A stretch of 64,000 bases of DNA from Nonlabens xylanidelens (GTDB lineage Bacteria > Bacteroidota > Bacteroidia > Flavobacteriales > Flavobacteriaceae), in contig NZ_PTJE01000001.1 of NCBI RefSeq assembly GCF_002934445.1, positions 1,054,001-1,118,000 on the forward strand, written 5' to 3'. Of the stretch, positions 44,676 through 53,741 are shown in pieces. How positions within the stretch are numbered: position 1 is the stretch's first letter; the number at the start of each line of letters is the position of its first letter. The notes beneath the pieces were generated by a model. That model searched no databases, had not been told where the DNA came from, and was given only the letters and a program-made list of their open reading frames with translations. A program made the position numbers and the translations under genes.

Positions 44676-45485
44676 TTAAGACTTCCACCTATAAGGATCT
44701 TCCTCATTTGAAGTAATCCCTAACACCTCATAAATATAATCAAATGTACTTAGTAAGCGAGGCTCTCCATCTACTATAGCAACATCGTGTTCAAAATGTG
44801 CACTAGGTTTTTTATCTCTAGTGGTAATGGTCCAGCCATCAGGATGGTGTTTTATGTTTTTTGTTCCTAGGTTAATCATAGGCTCTATAGCAACCGTCAT
44901 TCCTTCTACAAACTTTTTACCGCGACCACGTTTACCGTAATTAGGCATTTGTGGATCTTCATGCATTACTCGACCTAATCCATGACCTACCAGTTCACGT
45001 ACTACTCCATAACCGAAGGATTCACAATAATCTTGAATCGCATAACCTACATCTCCTACACGTTTTCCTACTCTTAGTTGGTCTATACCTAAATAAAGAG
45101 AGTTCTTTGTGCGGTCTAATAAATCTTGAGTTTCTTGTGGTACATCACCTACCGTAAAGGTATAGGCATGATCACCATAAAAACCGTCTACTATAGCGCC
45201 ACAGTCTATTGAAAGAACGTCACCTTCTTTGATGGCTACTTCTTTAGGTATACCATGTACCACTTCTTCATTAGGAGAAATAAGCAACGTGCTAGGACAA
45301 TCGTACAACCCTTTAAAACCAGGGATTGCGCCATTATCACGTATGTATTGCTCTGCAAGTGTGTCTAGTCTAAGCGTGGTTACACCAGGCTTAATTTCGG
45401 CAGCAATCATACCTAAGGTTTTACTTACCATTAACGCCGCACGACGCATGATTTCTAACTCTTCTTTATTCTTTGTAACGATCAT
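44676..45485 (-). CDS. map: Methionine aminopeptidase type I
   Basis: 269 residues. Removes the initiator Met from new proteins. The five metal ligands are in place: Asp in SIDCGAIVDGFYGDHAY (two), His in VGHGLGRVMHEDP, Glu in VAIEPMIN and Glu in HFEHDVAI. Length is typical. It has a well-matched promoter on the minus strand at 45502-45532 with a 16-base leader before ATG 45485. Confidence 0.95.
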   Translation of the reverse strand: MIVTKNKEELEIMRRAALMVSKTLGMIAAEIKPGVTTLRLDTLAEQYIRDNGAIPGFKGLYDCPSTLLISPNEEVVHGIPKEVAIKEGDVLSIDCGAIVDGFYGDHAYTFTVGDVPQETQDLLDRTKNSLYLGIDQLRVGKRVGDVGYAIQDYCESFGYGVVRELVGHGLGRVMHEDPQMPNYGKRGRGKKFVEGMTVAIEPMINLGTKNIKHHPDGWTITTRDKKPSAHFEHDVAIVDGEPRLLSTFDYIYEVLGITSNEEDPYRWKS

Positions 45486-45501
45486 AATCTATAGAAAGTG
45501 G

Positions 45502-45532
45502 CAAAGGTAGTTATTATCAAATCATTGGTCAA
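45502..45532 (-). promoter_or_regulatory. Promoter of map (TTG-N20-TACCTTTG)
   Basis: On the minus strand, TTG at 45532-45530 and TACCTTTG at 45509-45502 with a 20-base spacer match the Bacteroidota consensus exactly. Confidence 0.7.
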
Positions 45533-45598
45533 TAAAGTAAGACGTTATCAAAAGTATTACAATGGTCTATTTCTCTCATTTTTCTGTAAATTCGCTAG

Positions 45599-46384
45599 AT
45601 GGATATCAACTTAAAAGACAAAACTGCTCTCGTTTGTGGAAGCAGTACCGGAATAGGAAGAGAAACTGCAATACAGTTTGCTCAAGCAGGTGCACGAGTA
45701 ATTTTGCTAGCGCGCAATCCTAATAAATTACAAGAAGTTCTTAGTGAATTAGACACAAGTAAACGCAATGATCATGCTTTTCTTGTGGCCGACTTTTCTG
45801 ATTTTAAAGAAGTAGAGGATGTAGTTTCCGCTTTCGCGAAAGCGAACCCTATACATATTATAGTAAACAATACAGGCGGTCCTGCACCAGGATTCTTAAT
45901 CGATGCAGAAGTTGATGCGTTAGAACAAGGCTTTACACAACATGTAAAATGCAACCAAGTATTGATCAAAGCCTGCGCGACGGGAATGAAAGAAGCTGGT
46001 TATGGAAGAGTAATTAATGTGATCTCTACAAGTGTAAAAGCACCTATAGAGTTCTTAGGAGTTTCTAATGTGATACGCGGAGCAGTGGCAAGTTGGGCAA
46101 AAACATTGGCGACTGAATTAGGACCTTTTGGAATCACGGTTAATAATGTATTGCCAGGATTTACCGCAACCGATAGACTTGATAAAATCATTGCAGGAAA
46201 AGCACAAAGAGCAGGACACAGTGAAGAACAAGCTGCCGAAATCATGAAAAACTATGTGCCAGCAAGAAGATTTGCAGCGCCAGAAGAAGTGGCAAATGCG
46301 ATTACTTTTCTAGCCAGCGATAAGGCAGGCTACATTAACGGTATTAATTTACCGGTAGATGGTGGAAGGACGAAGAGTTTGTAG
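45599..46384 (+). CDS. SDR family oxidoreductase lacking the YxxxK motif
   Basis: 261 residues. NAD(P)-binding CGSSTGIGRETA, NNTGG, and the C-terminal YINGINLPVDGG are typical of FabG-like SDRs. The catalytic strand reads VISTSVKAPIEFLGVSNVIRGAVASWAKTLA: where Tyr and Lys should be there are Ser/Asn and Arg, so the active site is atypical, as in a known divergent SDR subgroup. Position shortly before the ACMSD-type gene suggests a role with kynurenine-derived or other aromatic semialdehydes (inference). A palindrome at 45829-45844 encodes SAFAKANP. Confidence 0.82.
   Translation: MDINLKDKTALVCGSSTGIGRETAIQFAQAGARVILLARNPNKLQEVLSELDTSKRNDHAFLVADFSDFKEVEDVVSAFAKANPIHIIVNNTGGPAPGFLIDAEVDALEQGFTQHVKCNQVLIKACATGMKEAGYGRVINVISTSVKAPIEFLGVSNVIRGAVASWAKTLATELGPFGITVNNVLPGFTATDRLDKIIAGKAQRAGHSEEQAAEIMKNYVPARRFAAPEEVANAITFLASDKAGYINGINLPVDGGRTKSL
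45829..45844. repeat. Highly iterated palindrome copy 12 (in SDR gene)
   Basis: CGCTTTCGCGAAAGCG, perfect 16 bp, read S-A-F-A-K-A-N just before the NNTGG strand. Confidence 0.9.
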
Positions 46385-46434
46385 GATGAAGTTATGCATC
46401 AAGTAGGTTTTTAACCACAATAAAGAGATTTAAT

Positions 46435-46911
46435 TTGATTTTTGCTTTAAAAATAGGAGGAACAATTCTAAGTGTAGTATTAGCAATAGTATTTATGTTG
46501 CATAAATCTTTTAATAATGACAAGGTATTTAATGATTCTATAGATGAAGCTGTAGAGCAAAGGAAAAACATGAAAGTCACTTGGGAAGAGTTTTATGAGT
46601 TCTTTCTCAAACGAGGTTTTAAAAGAAATGAAATACAAATTATAAAAGAAGCAATTCAAGAATATTCTAAAGTTGCCGGAATTATGATTGTTCCGCAAGA
46701 TGATTTGTATTATGATTTAAAGGTAGATTCTACTGACGAAGATGATGATAAAATTATGATCCGAATATCTAAAAAGTTGCAATTAGCACCTTATTCAGAA
46801 GGAGAGTTAATAGATAACAATATATCTACAGTGCAAAATCTGTTCGAATACATTAGATTAAAACAACGACAGTTAAAAGCTAGCAACGAGACGTTATTTT
46901 TAAATAAGTAA
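46435..46911 (+). CDS. Hypothetical membrane-anchored protein
   Basis: 158 residues from a TTG at 46435, which provides one N-terminal membrane helix (FALKIGGTILSVVLAIVFML). The rest is soluble, charged and helical (KVTWEEFYEFFLKRGFKRNEIQIIKEAIQEY), with an acidic turn (DSTDEDDDK). Starting at later ATGs would lose the helix. I do not recognise a family. Located between the SDR and ACMSD genes in the same direction. Confidence 0.65.
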   Translation: MIFALKIGGTILSVVLAIVFMLHKSFNNDKVFNDSIDEAVEQRKNMKVTWEEFYEFFLKRGFKRNEIQIIKEAIQEYSKVAGIMIVPQDDLYYDLKVDSTDEDDDKIMIRISKKLQLAPYSEGELIDNNISTVQNLFEYIRLKQRQLKASNETLFLNK

Positions 46912-46958
46912 TTATTTTAAATCCATACAGACTAATAATTTAATACAACTAAACAGCC

Positions 46959-48041
46959 ATGAATAAAAAACTACGCATTAACGGTCACTCACATTTACTA
47001 CCATATCCAGAGCAAATTCCAGATTTCATGCGTGAGAAAGGGATTTTTTGGGTAGATCCTGAGCGTAAGAATATGTTGCAAAAAGGCTGGTCTCGTCCTG
47101 TAACTGATTCTAGTTTCTTTCTAGATGAAAAGCTAGAGTGGATGGATAAGTATAAACTAGACCACGCGGTTATTTTAAATTTAAGTCAGCTGTATGGAAA
47201 TGGTTTGCGTCTAGAAGAGATGAAACAAGCTTTACGTTTTCAAAACGATTTTAATGCAAAAATACAGCACGACCATCCTTCAAAATTCACAAGTGGTTTT
47301 GTAGTACACCCAGGTTATGTGCGTGGAGCGTTGTGGGAAATAGAGCGTTGTGTGAAAGTTCTAGGGATGAAGTTACTTTGTCTGCCTACTCACTACATGG
47401 ATACTATAGGACAGTGGCGATGTATTTTTGATGAAGAAAACGAGCCTATTTTTGAGCTAGCTAGTGAACTTAATCTTGCAGTAGAGATACATCCTTATGA
47501 TGGTGAGAAATTTATAAAACTACAGAATACATCATGGCGTTTTCATTTAATATGGATGCTAGCACAATGTGCAGATGCTTATCATTTCTTAACTCTTAAT
47601 GGATATGCGTTTAAATATCCTGGTATGCGTATATGTTTTGCACATGGTGGACAACTAGCGCAAATGAATCTAGGACGTAGGATTCAAGGCTTCGACGGTA
47701 GACCAGATTTATTTGAAGGAAAAACGCATCCTAGAAAATCTGTAGGTCATCCTAATATTTTCTTTGATACTCTAGTGCATGACACCGGTTCTTTAAAATT
47801 ACTGGTAGAAAATCAAGGAGCAAAACAGGTTCTTGTTGGTCTAGATGATCCATACCCATTGGGAGAAATGGATAGTGAAAAACAGAGTTCTTATCCAGGT
47901 AAAATTATTGATCTAGCTATAGAACGTGATATCATCTCTCCAGCACAAGCAGATGATATGTGGGACGAACATGTAGTACGATGGCTTTTTGGGAGTGATG
48001 AAGCAGCAAAAAAAGCTTTTTATGAACGTGTAAGGAGTTAG
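46959..48041 (+). CDS. ACMSD-type amidohydrolase (2-amino-3-carboxymuconate-6-semialdehyde decarboxylase-like)
   Basis: 360 residues, amidohydrolase-2 fold. Metal ligands as in ACMSD: NGHSH (His10 and His12), EIHPYDG (His178), CFAHGG (His near 228) and GLDDPY (Asp near 296). ACMSD decarboxylates the product of 3-hydroxyanthranilate dioxygenase in tryptophan degradation, and its product is oxidised by an ALDH such as the one at 40735. The pathway's first enzymes (TDO, KMO, KynU, HAO) are not in the window. Other decarboxylases of this family are possible. Confidence 0.87.
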   Translation: MNKKLRINGHSHLLPYPEQIPDFMREKGIFWVDPERKNMLQKGWSRPVTDSSFFLDEKLEWMDKYKLDHAVILNLSQLYGNGLRLEEMKQALRFQNDFNAKIQHDHPSKFTSGFVVHPGYVRGALWEIERCVKVLGMKLLCLPTHYMDTIGQWRCIFDEENEPIFELASELNLAVEIHPYDGEKFIKLQNTSWRFHLIWMLAQCADAYHFLTLNGYAFKYPGMRICFAHGGQLAQMNLGRRIQGFDGRPDLFEGKTHPRKSVGHPNIFFDTLVHDTGSLKLLVENQGAKQVLVGLDDPYPLGEMDSEKQSSYPGKIIDLAIERDIISPAQADDMWDEHVVRWLFGSDEAAKKAFYERVRS

Positions 48042-48102
48042 ATTTTTACAACACTCTATGTAGGATATGAATTTAATGGACAGATTAAGATATATTTTTA
48101 TC

Positions 48103-48129
48103 TTGAAACTAGTTTAAATCCTATTTTTG
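48103..48129 (+). promoter_or_regulatory. Promoter of the CBS-like gene (TTG-N16-TATTTTTG)
   Basis: TTG at 48103-48105 and TATTTTTG at 48122-48129; spacer one base shorter than usual. Leader about 14 bases to ATG 48148. Confidence 0.5.
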
Positions 48130-48147
48130 CAACTTAATTAAGAATAA

Positions 48148-49164
48148 ATGGATTACGTAGAAAATATATTAGGTACTATAGGAAATACGCCGCTTGTTAA
48201 AATGAACAAACTGGCAAATGATGTTCCTGCATTAGTACTTGCAAAGTATGAAACCTTTAACCCAGGAAACTCGGCTAAAGACCGTATGGGTTTAAAGATG
48301 ATAGAAGATGCAGAGGCAGATGGACGTCTAAAACCAGGTGGAACCATTATAGAAGGTACTAGCGGTAATACAGGTATGGGTCTTGCTCTTGCTGCTATTA
48401 TTAAAGGGTACAAGTTAATATGTGTTCTAAGTGATAAGCAGTCTAATGAAAAGATGGATATTCTTAGAGCTGTAGGTGCTGAGGTGCATGTATGTCCTAC
48501 TGATGTAGCTCCAGAAGATCCTCAGTCTTATTATTCTACCAGTAAAAGATTAAGTCAGGAAATTCCTAACTCTTGGTATGTAAATCAATATGATAACCCT
48601 TCTAATGCACAAGCGCATTATGAGAGTACTGGTCCAGAAATATGGGAACAGACTAAGGGTAAAATAACTCACTTTATTGTAGGTGTAGGAACTGGTGGTA
48701 CTATAAGTGGAGTAGGTAAATACTTGAAGGAGCAAAATCCTGATGTTAAAATATGGGGTATAGATACGTATGGTTCTGTATTTAAAAAATACCATGAAAC
48801 AGGTATTTTTGATCAAGACGAGATTTACTCATATGTAACAGAAGGAATAGGTGAAGATATTTTACCTAAAAACGTAGATTTTGATATTATCGATGGCTTT
48901 ACTAAAGTTACTGATAAAGATGCAGCGGTTTATACACGTAGACTGGCAAAGGAAGAAGGTATGTTTTTAGGAAATAGTGCTGGTGCTGCTATCAAAGGAT
49001 TAAAGCAAATCCATAAAGAAGTAGGTTTTACTGAAGATGATGTAGTTGTCATTCTTTATCATGATCATGGTAGTCGTTATGTAGGGAAATTCTTTAACGA
49101 TAACTGGATGAAAGAAAAAGGCTGGTTAAAAGAAGATGGTACGTACCATCCAGATGATAAATAG
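48148..49164 (+). CDS. PLP-dependent cystathionine beta-synthase / cysteine synthase
   Basis: 338 residues, fold type II. PLP lysine in NPGNSAKDRMG, substrate loop EGTSGNTGMGLA and phosphate-binding GTGGTISG (about residues 176-183) are all present. The C-terminus lacks the CBS regulatory tandem seen in longer cystathionine beta-synthases. It makes cysteine or cystathionine from an activated serine; substrate choice (O-acetylserine, serine/homocysteine) cannot be settled. Ends at a strong terminator. Confidence 0.9.
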   Translation: MDYVENILGTIGNTPLVKMNKLANDVPALVLAKYETFNPGNSAKDRMGLKMIEDAEADGRLKPGGTIIEGTSGNTGMGLALAAIIKGYKLICVLSDKQSNEKMDILRAVGAEVHVCPTDVAPEDPQSYYSTSKRLSQEIPNSWYVNQYDNPSNAQAHYESTGPEIWEQTKGKITHFIVGVGTGGTISGVGKYLKEQNPDVKIWGIDTYGSVFKKYHETGIFDQDEIYSYVTEGIGEDILPKNVDFDIIDGFTKVTDKDAAVYTRRLAKEEGMFLGNSAGAAIKGLKQIHKEVGFTEDDVVVILYHDHGSRYVGKFFNDNWMKEKGWLKEDGTYHPDDK

Positions 49165-49187
49165 TAGCTATTAATTAAGATGAATAA

Positions 49188-49219
49188 AAAACCTCAAAAG
49201 CAATCGCTTTTGAGGTTTT
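49188..49219 (+). terminator. Rho-independent terminator after the CBS-like gene
   Basis: AAAACCTCAAAAGC / GCTTTTGAGGTTTT, perfect 14-bp stem with loop AATC. Confidence 0.9.
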
Positions 49220-49269
49220 CTGTTTTAGCGCAGTTTCTGTAATTTTTAAATAATTGTTATCTTCCCATC

Positions 49270-50538
49270 ATGCAAGAAGATTTTATCCATTACCTATGGA
49301 AGTTTAAGAAATTGAGTGGTCAGCAATTACTGACAACAGAAGGAAAGGAGATAAAAATAAAATCATTAGGGACACATAATTTCTTTTCTGGACCAGACTT
49401 TTTTAATGGCCGTGTAGAGATAGATGGTCAAGACTGGGCAGGAAATGTAGAAATGCATGTGAAAGCAAGTGACTGGTATGTTCATGGTCACGATGATGAC
49501 CCTGCATATGATAATGTGATTTTACACGTAGTATGGAATCACGATGCAGAGATTACTAGGCGAGATGGCGTTAATATTCCTGTTCTAGATGTTTCTAAAT
49601 ATGTGAATGAATCGCTTGTGCAATCTTATAGAAAGCTCTTTGTTGTTAAGAATAATCAATTTATAAATTGTGAAAACCAGTGGGCTACGGTAGATTCTTT
49701 TTTAAGAGATCAATGGATAGAAAAGCTCTTTTTTGAACGATTAGAATATAAGTCTGATAGAATTAAGCACATGCTAGCCCAAAACAATAACGATTGGGAA
49801 GCTGCTTTTTTTCAGCTTTTAGCAAGAAGTTTTGGGACTAAAACTAATGCAGACGCTTTTGAACAACTAGCTAGTAGTATGGAGCAGTCAGTTGTGCGCA
49901 AACTTGCTAAGGATGCTTTTCAACTAGAGGCAGCTTTATTGGGTCAGTCTGGATTGCTAGATGAGGTAAAGAAAGATGGTTATTATAAAGAGTTGGTTGA
50001 TGAGTACGCTTTCGCGAAAGCGAAACACTTATTAAAACCTTCTTTAACACCTATGAAGTTTTTTAGATTGCGACCGGCAAATTATCCTACCGTGCGCATT
50101 TCACAACTTGCGATGTTGTATCAACGCAATCCTATGCTTTTTGGAGAGATTTTGCTTGCTAGAACTAGATCAGACATTCATGAACTATTTGATATAAAAG
50201 CTTCTAAATATTGGGATAGTCATCATGTTTTTGATAAGGAAACAGAGGTGCGAGAAAAAATACTCACTGCCGATTTTATAGATCTTTTAATTATAAATTG
50301 TATCGTGCCCATTAAATTTATGCAAGCCAGGTTTATAGGAAAAGATAAGACTGACGAGCTTCTCGAATTAATGTACGAATTGAAGGCCGAGAAAAATACT
50401 GTTGTTTCAGGGTTTAAGAAATTGTTTAAAATAGATAGTGCGTTACAAACACAATCTTTACTACAATTAAAGTCTAGTTATTGTGATGTCAATAAATGTT
50501 TGAGTTGCGATATAGGTGTGGCGTTATTGAGAAATTAA
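49270..50538 (+). CDS. DUF2851 family protein
   Basis: 422 residues. The opening FIHYLWKFKKL, then LGTHNFFSGPDFFNGRVEIDGQDWAGNVEMHVKASDWYVHGHDDDPAYDNVILHVVW, is the diagnostic N-terminal block of DUF2851, with a C-terminal Cys cluster (SYCDVNKCLSCDIG). No function has been assigned to the family. The His/Asp-rich block suggests a metal site, which is inference. A palindrome at 50007-50022 encodes EYAFAKAKH. Confidence 0.85.
   Translation: MQEDFIHYLWKFKKLSGQQLLTTEGKEIKIKSLGTHNFFSGPDFFNGRVEIDGQDWAGNVEMHVKASDWYVHGHDDDPAYDNVILHVVWNHDAEITRRDGVNIPVLDVSKYVNESLVQSYRKLFVVKNNQFINCENQWATVDSFLRDQWIEKLFFERLEYKSDRIKHMLAQNNNDWEAAFFQLLARSFGTKTNADAFEQLASSMEQSVVRKLAKDAFQLEAALLGQSGLLDEVKKDGYYKELVDEYAFAKAKHLLKPSLTPMKFFRLRPANYPTVRISQLAMLYQRNPMLFGEILLARTRSDIHELFDIKASKYWDSHHVFDKETEVREKILTADFIDLLIINCIVPIKFMQARFIGKDKTDELLELMYELKAEKNTVVSGFKKLFKIDSALQTQSLLQLKSSYCDVNKCLSCDIGVALLRN
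50007..50022. repeat. Highly iterated palindrome copy 13 (in DUF2851 gene)
   Basis: CGCTTTCGCGAAAGCG, perfect 16 bp, read Y-A-F-A-K-A-K. Confidence 0.9.
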
Positions 50539-50601
50539 CCTGATCTAGTTAATTTTTTAAAGCTTTGAAAATTTATGATCTCGATTGATTAAATTTACAG
50601 C

Positions 50602-50829
50602 ATGAAAATAGTTACTTATATACGCACATTAATGGAGAAATACGGATTTTACGTATCTTCTCGTGTGGCGGATAAGTTAGGAATGAAAGCACGTAGCGTG
50701 CGTATTACTTTTATTTATTTCACGTTTGCAACCTTAGGTGCTGGATTTGCTGTGTATTTAATTATGGCTTTTTGGCTTAAAATTAAAGACCTTATTTATA
50801 CAAAACGTAGTTCTGTATTTGATCTTTAA
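50602..50829 (+). CDS. Small PspC-domain-like protein
   Basis: 75 residues. RVADKLGMKARSVRITFIYFTFATLGAGFAVYLIMAFWLKI follows the PspC pattern: a short helix-turn (xxLGxxxxxVR) and one long membrane helix. PspC-type proteins sense envelope stress in other bacteria, but this short version has no partner genes here. The channel gene starts 12 bases after its stop. Confidence 0.78.
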   Translation: MKIVTYIRTLMEKYGFYVSSRVADKLGMKARSVRITFIYFTFATLGAGFAVYLIMAFWLKIKDLIYTKRSSVFDL

Positions 50830-50841
50830 AAATGATGACAG

Positions 50842-51852
50842 TTGCATAATAAATTAAAAATAGCTTTTGCTTTATTGCTTTTTATGCTTTCTGTAGGCGT
50901 AATAGGTTTTAAAATAATAATGGATCTGTCATGGATAGATGCGTTATATATGACTGTAATAACGATAACTACTGTAGGGTATAGAGAGCTGCAAGAGCCT
51001 ACGTCATCTGATAAGTTGTTTATTACTGGTTTTATTCTTTTCAGTGTGATTACTGTGGGTTATGCGCTGGCTGTGATTACAGAGTATTTACTGTCCACAA
51101 ATAGTTTAGCAGAATTGAGTAAGAAAAGAAAAAATAAACATTTAAATTCTATGGAGAATCACATTATAATTTGTGGGTATGGTCGTAATGGAAAACAAGC
51201 CGTTCAGAAATTACAGGATTATAATAGAGAGTTTATAATTATAGAAAAGGACCAGCAGGTAATTGATGACTGTTCTTTAGACCGAATAAACTTTGTAAGA
51301 GGTAATGCAAATGATGATGACGTGCTTACTAAAGCAGGTATCAATAGAGCTTCTACTTTAATTACTGCGCTGCCAGAAGATGCAGATAATCTTTTTGTGG
51401 TGCTGAGTGCACGACAATTGAACGAGGATTTGAAAATTATATCTCGCGCTAGTGAAGAGAATTCTTATAAAAAATTAAAATTTGCTGGTGCAAATAATGT
51501 AATATTACCTGATGCTATAGGGGGGCAACACATGGCTTCCTTAATTGTTAGTCCTGATTTGATTGAATTTTGGGATAAATTAAGTTACGGAGGTAATGAT
51601 GGAGTAAATCTTGAACAGGTTTCTTTTGAGCAAATGTTTGATGATATTAAAGATTGCCCCATTGTTAAACTAAATCTAAGGGAACAAACAGGTTGTACGA
51701 TTATAGGTTATAAATCTCCACAAGGAGATTATATTGTAAACCCAGATCCTAATCAAAAATTAGTTCCAGGCTCAAAAATTATAGTTGTAGGTAATACAGA
51801 GCAGATTTCCAGACTGCAAAAAGTGTACAGAATTAACAATGACGTAACATAA
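50842..51852 (+). CDS. Two-helix potassium channel with RCK/TrkA domains
   Basis: 336 residues from TTG 50842. TM1 (IAFALLLFMLSVGVIGF), pore helix and filter TITTVGYRELQ, TM2 (FILFSVITVGYALAVITEYLL), then TrkA-N (IIICGYGRNGKQAV with the NAD-binding GxGxxG and Glu at strand end) and TrkA-C (about 255-330). The canonical filter TVGYGD is TVGYRE here, which would change ion selection or reflect a known variant subgroup. ATG at 50832 is out of frame and stops after five codons. Confidence 0.88.
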   Translation: MHNKLKIAFALLLFMLSVGVIGFKIIMDLSWIDALYMTVITITTVGYRELQEPTSSDKLFITGFILFSVITVGYALAVITEYLLSTNSLAELSKKRKNKHLNSMENHIIICGYGRNGKQAVQKLQDYNREFIIIEKDQQVIDDCSLDRINFVRGNANDDDVLTKAGINRASTLITALPEDADNLFVVLSARQLNEDLKIISRASEENSYKKLKFAGANNVILPDAIGGQHMASLIVSPDLIEFWDKLSYGGNDGVNLEQVSFEQMFDDIKDCPIVKLNLREQTGCTIIGYKSPQGDYIVNPDPNQKLVPGSKIIVVGNTEQISRLQKVYRINNDVT

Positions 51853-51932
51853 ATAGCTGTAAAGCTTTCAAAAAGCAAGATTTTTGTGCATCTTGCTGAC
51901 TTAACCATTTAATGTATTTAAAGTTATACTTC

Positions 51933-53729
51933 ATGAATAAATTATTTCTTAGTTTAATAATTTTCACATTTTTCTCTCAATTAGGTTTTTCTCAATTAAA
52001 AGTGTCTCACAACATCACCGATGATTCTAGTGAGATAGAGACAGCTGTTATAGATATAAATGTAGAAGGAGGAGCGGCTCCATACAAATATTATTGGTCT
52101 GAAAAGAATATTGATACTTCTACAAAAACCGTAAAAAACGCAAAAGAAGGTAAAGAATACTCTGTAAGAGTAGAAGATGCTGCAGGTTTAACTGGTGAGC
52201 TAGCCTTTGAAGTGCCAGCAGAGTCTATCCCTGAAAAAATGAGTGCAGCATTTGCACCGATTGTAGGATTTATGGATGAATACTTTTTCTTTGATCCTTT
52301 TTACTCTTTAGGACTGTATGATAATCAGGTTAAGGATGCTAATGGCGACATAGTTCTAAACCCTAACGGTACGGTAAAGACTATAAAGTTGCCATTCATG
52401 GTAATCTGGTTAATTCTAGGAGCAGTGTTTTTTACTATTCGTTTTGGTTTTATCAATATACGTGGTATCAAGCATTCTTTAAGACTAGTGCGTGGTAAGT
52501 ATGATGAGGCAGATGCTAAAGGTGAGGTTACGCACTTCCAAGCTCTTGCAACAGCAGTATCTGGAACAGTAGGATTAGGTAATATAGCAGGTGTAGCAGT
52601 AGCTATTTCTACAGGTGGTCCAGGAGCAACATTCTGGATTATTCTTGCAGGTTTGTTGGGTATGTCCTCTAAATTTATAGAATGTACCCTAGGTGTAAAA
52701 TATAGAACGGTTGCAGAAGATGGAAGTATATCTGGTGGGCCAATGGAATATCTTAAGAAAGGATTTGCTGAGAAAGGTCTAGGAGGTTTAGGAAAAGGAC
52801 TTTCTGTTCTTTATGCGCTTATTATTATGCTTGCGGCATTTGCAGCAGGATCAATGTTTCAGGCAAATCAAGCAACTGCTCAATTAGCTAGTGTTACTGG
52901 GTTAGAAGGAAATGCAAAGACTTATATAGGAATAGGTATCGCAGTTCTTGTAGGTATTGTCATCGTTGGTGGCCTTAAAGGTATTGCCAAAGTAACCGAT
53001 AAAGTAGTGCCGTCCATGGCTGGTTTATACATATTAATGTGTTTGATAGTAGTTATTGCAAATATTGCGAATATAGGTGATGCTTTTTCACAAATTATAG
53101 GAGGTGCCTTTGAAGCAGATGCGATGTATGGTGGCTTCTTAGGTGTTCTAGTTTTAGGATTCCAAAGAGCAGCTTTCTCAAATGAAGCAGGTTTAGGTTC
53201 CGCATCAATTGCTCACTCTGCTGCAAAAACAAAACATCCGGTTGCCGAAGGTTTTGTGGCGCTTCTTGAGCCATTTATTGATACGGTTGTCGTTTGTACA
53301 CTTACAGCATTAGTATTGATTTTTACAGGTACTGGTATTACAGATGGTGCTACAGAAACTGGATCTGCTCTTACGGCAGTAGCTTTCTCTAAAGTGATTC
53401 CTTATGCAGATGTGTTGTTGACTATCGCAATATTTTTGTTTGCATTCTCTACTATTTTGACTTGGTCCTATTATGGTACTAAAGCGGCACAGAGTTTATT
53501 TGGTCAGAAAAAGATCGTAGAAGCAGTCTTTAAAGTAGTATTCTTACTTACTGTTATCTTAGGGGCTTCTATAGGTTTAGGTGCGGTAATAGATTTTGCA
53601 GACATGATGTTCCTTACTCTTGCTATTCCTAACCTTATCGGTTTATACATGATGTCAGGTGGAGTTGCAAAAGATCTCAAAACTTATTTTGCTAAAGTAA
53701 AATCTGGAGAAATACCACAGACTAAATAA
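51933..53729 (+). CDS. Sodium:alanine symporter (AGCS) with N-terminal secreted Ig/SprB-like domain
   Basis: 598 residues from ATG 51933; the upstream ATG at 51912 would spoil the signal peptide. Residues 1-20 are a signal peptide (LFLSLIIFTFFSQLGFSQ). Residues about 22-90 form a small beta domain with GGAAPYKYYWSEKNIDT and NAKEGKEYSVRVEDAAG, the pattern of SprB/PKD-like repeats. From about 110 the AGCS core follows: FMVIWLILGAVFFTIRFGF, VSGTVGLGNIAGVAVAISTGGPGA, FSNEAGLGSASIAHSAAKT. It imports alanine or glycine with Na+. The 3' end is followed by a hairpin that lies in the next gene. Confidence 0.9.
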   Translation: MNKLFLSLIIFTFFSQLGFSQLKVSHNITDDSSEIETAVIDINVEGGAAPYKYYWSEKNIDTSTKTVKNAKEGKEYSVRVEDAAGLTGELAFEVPAESIPEKMSAAFAPIVGFMDEYFFFDPFYSLGLYDNQVKDANGDIVLNPNGTVKTIKLPFMVIWLILGAVFFTIRFGFINIRGIKHSLRLVRGKYDEADAKGEVTHFQALATAVSGTVGLGNIAGVAVAISTGGPGATFWIILAGLLGMSSKFIECTLGVKYRTVAEDGSISGGPMEYLKKGFAEKGLGGLGKGLSVLYALIIMLAAFAAGSMFQANQATAQLASVTGLEGNAKTYIGIGIAVLVGIVIVGGLKGIAKVTDKVVPSMAGLYILMCLIVVIANIANIGDAFSQIIGGAFEADAMYGGFLGVLVLGFQRAAFSNEAGLGSASIAHSAAKTKHPVAEGFVALLEPFIDTVVVCTLTALVLIFTGTGITDGATETGSALTAVAFSKVIPYADVLLTIAIFLFAFSTILTWSYYGTKAAQSLFGQKKIVEAVFKVVFLLTVILGASIGLGAVIDFADMMFLTLAIPNLIGLYMMSGGVAKDLKTYFAKVKSGEIPQTK

Positions 53730-53741
53730 AACATACTTATT

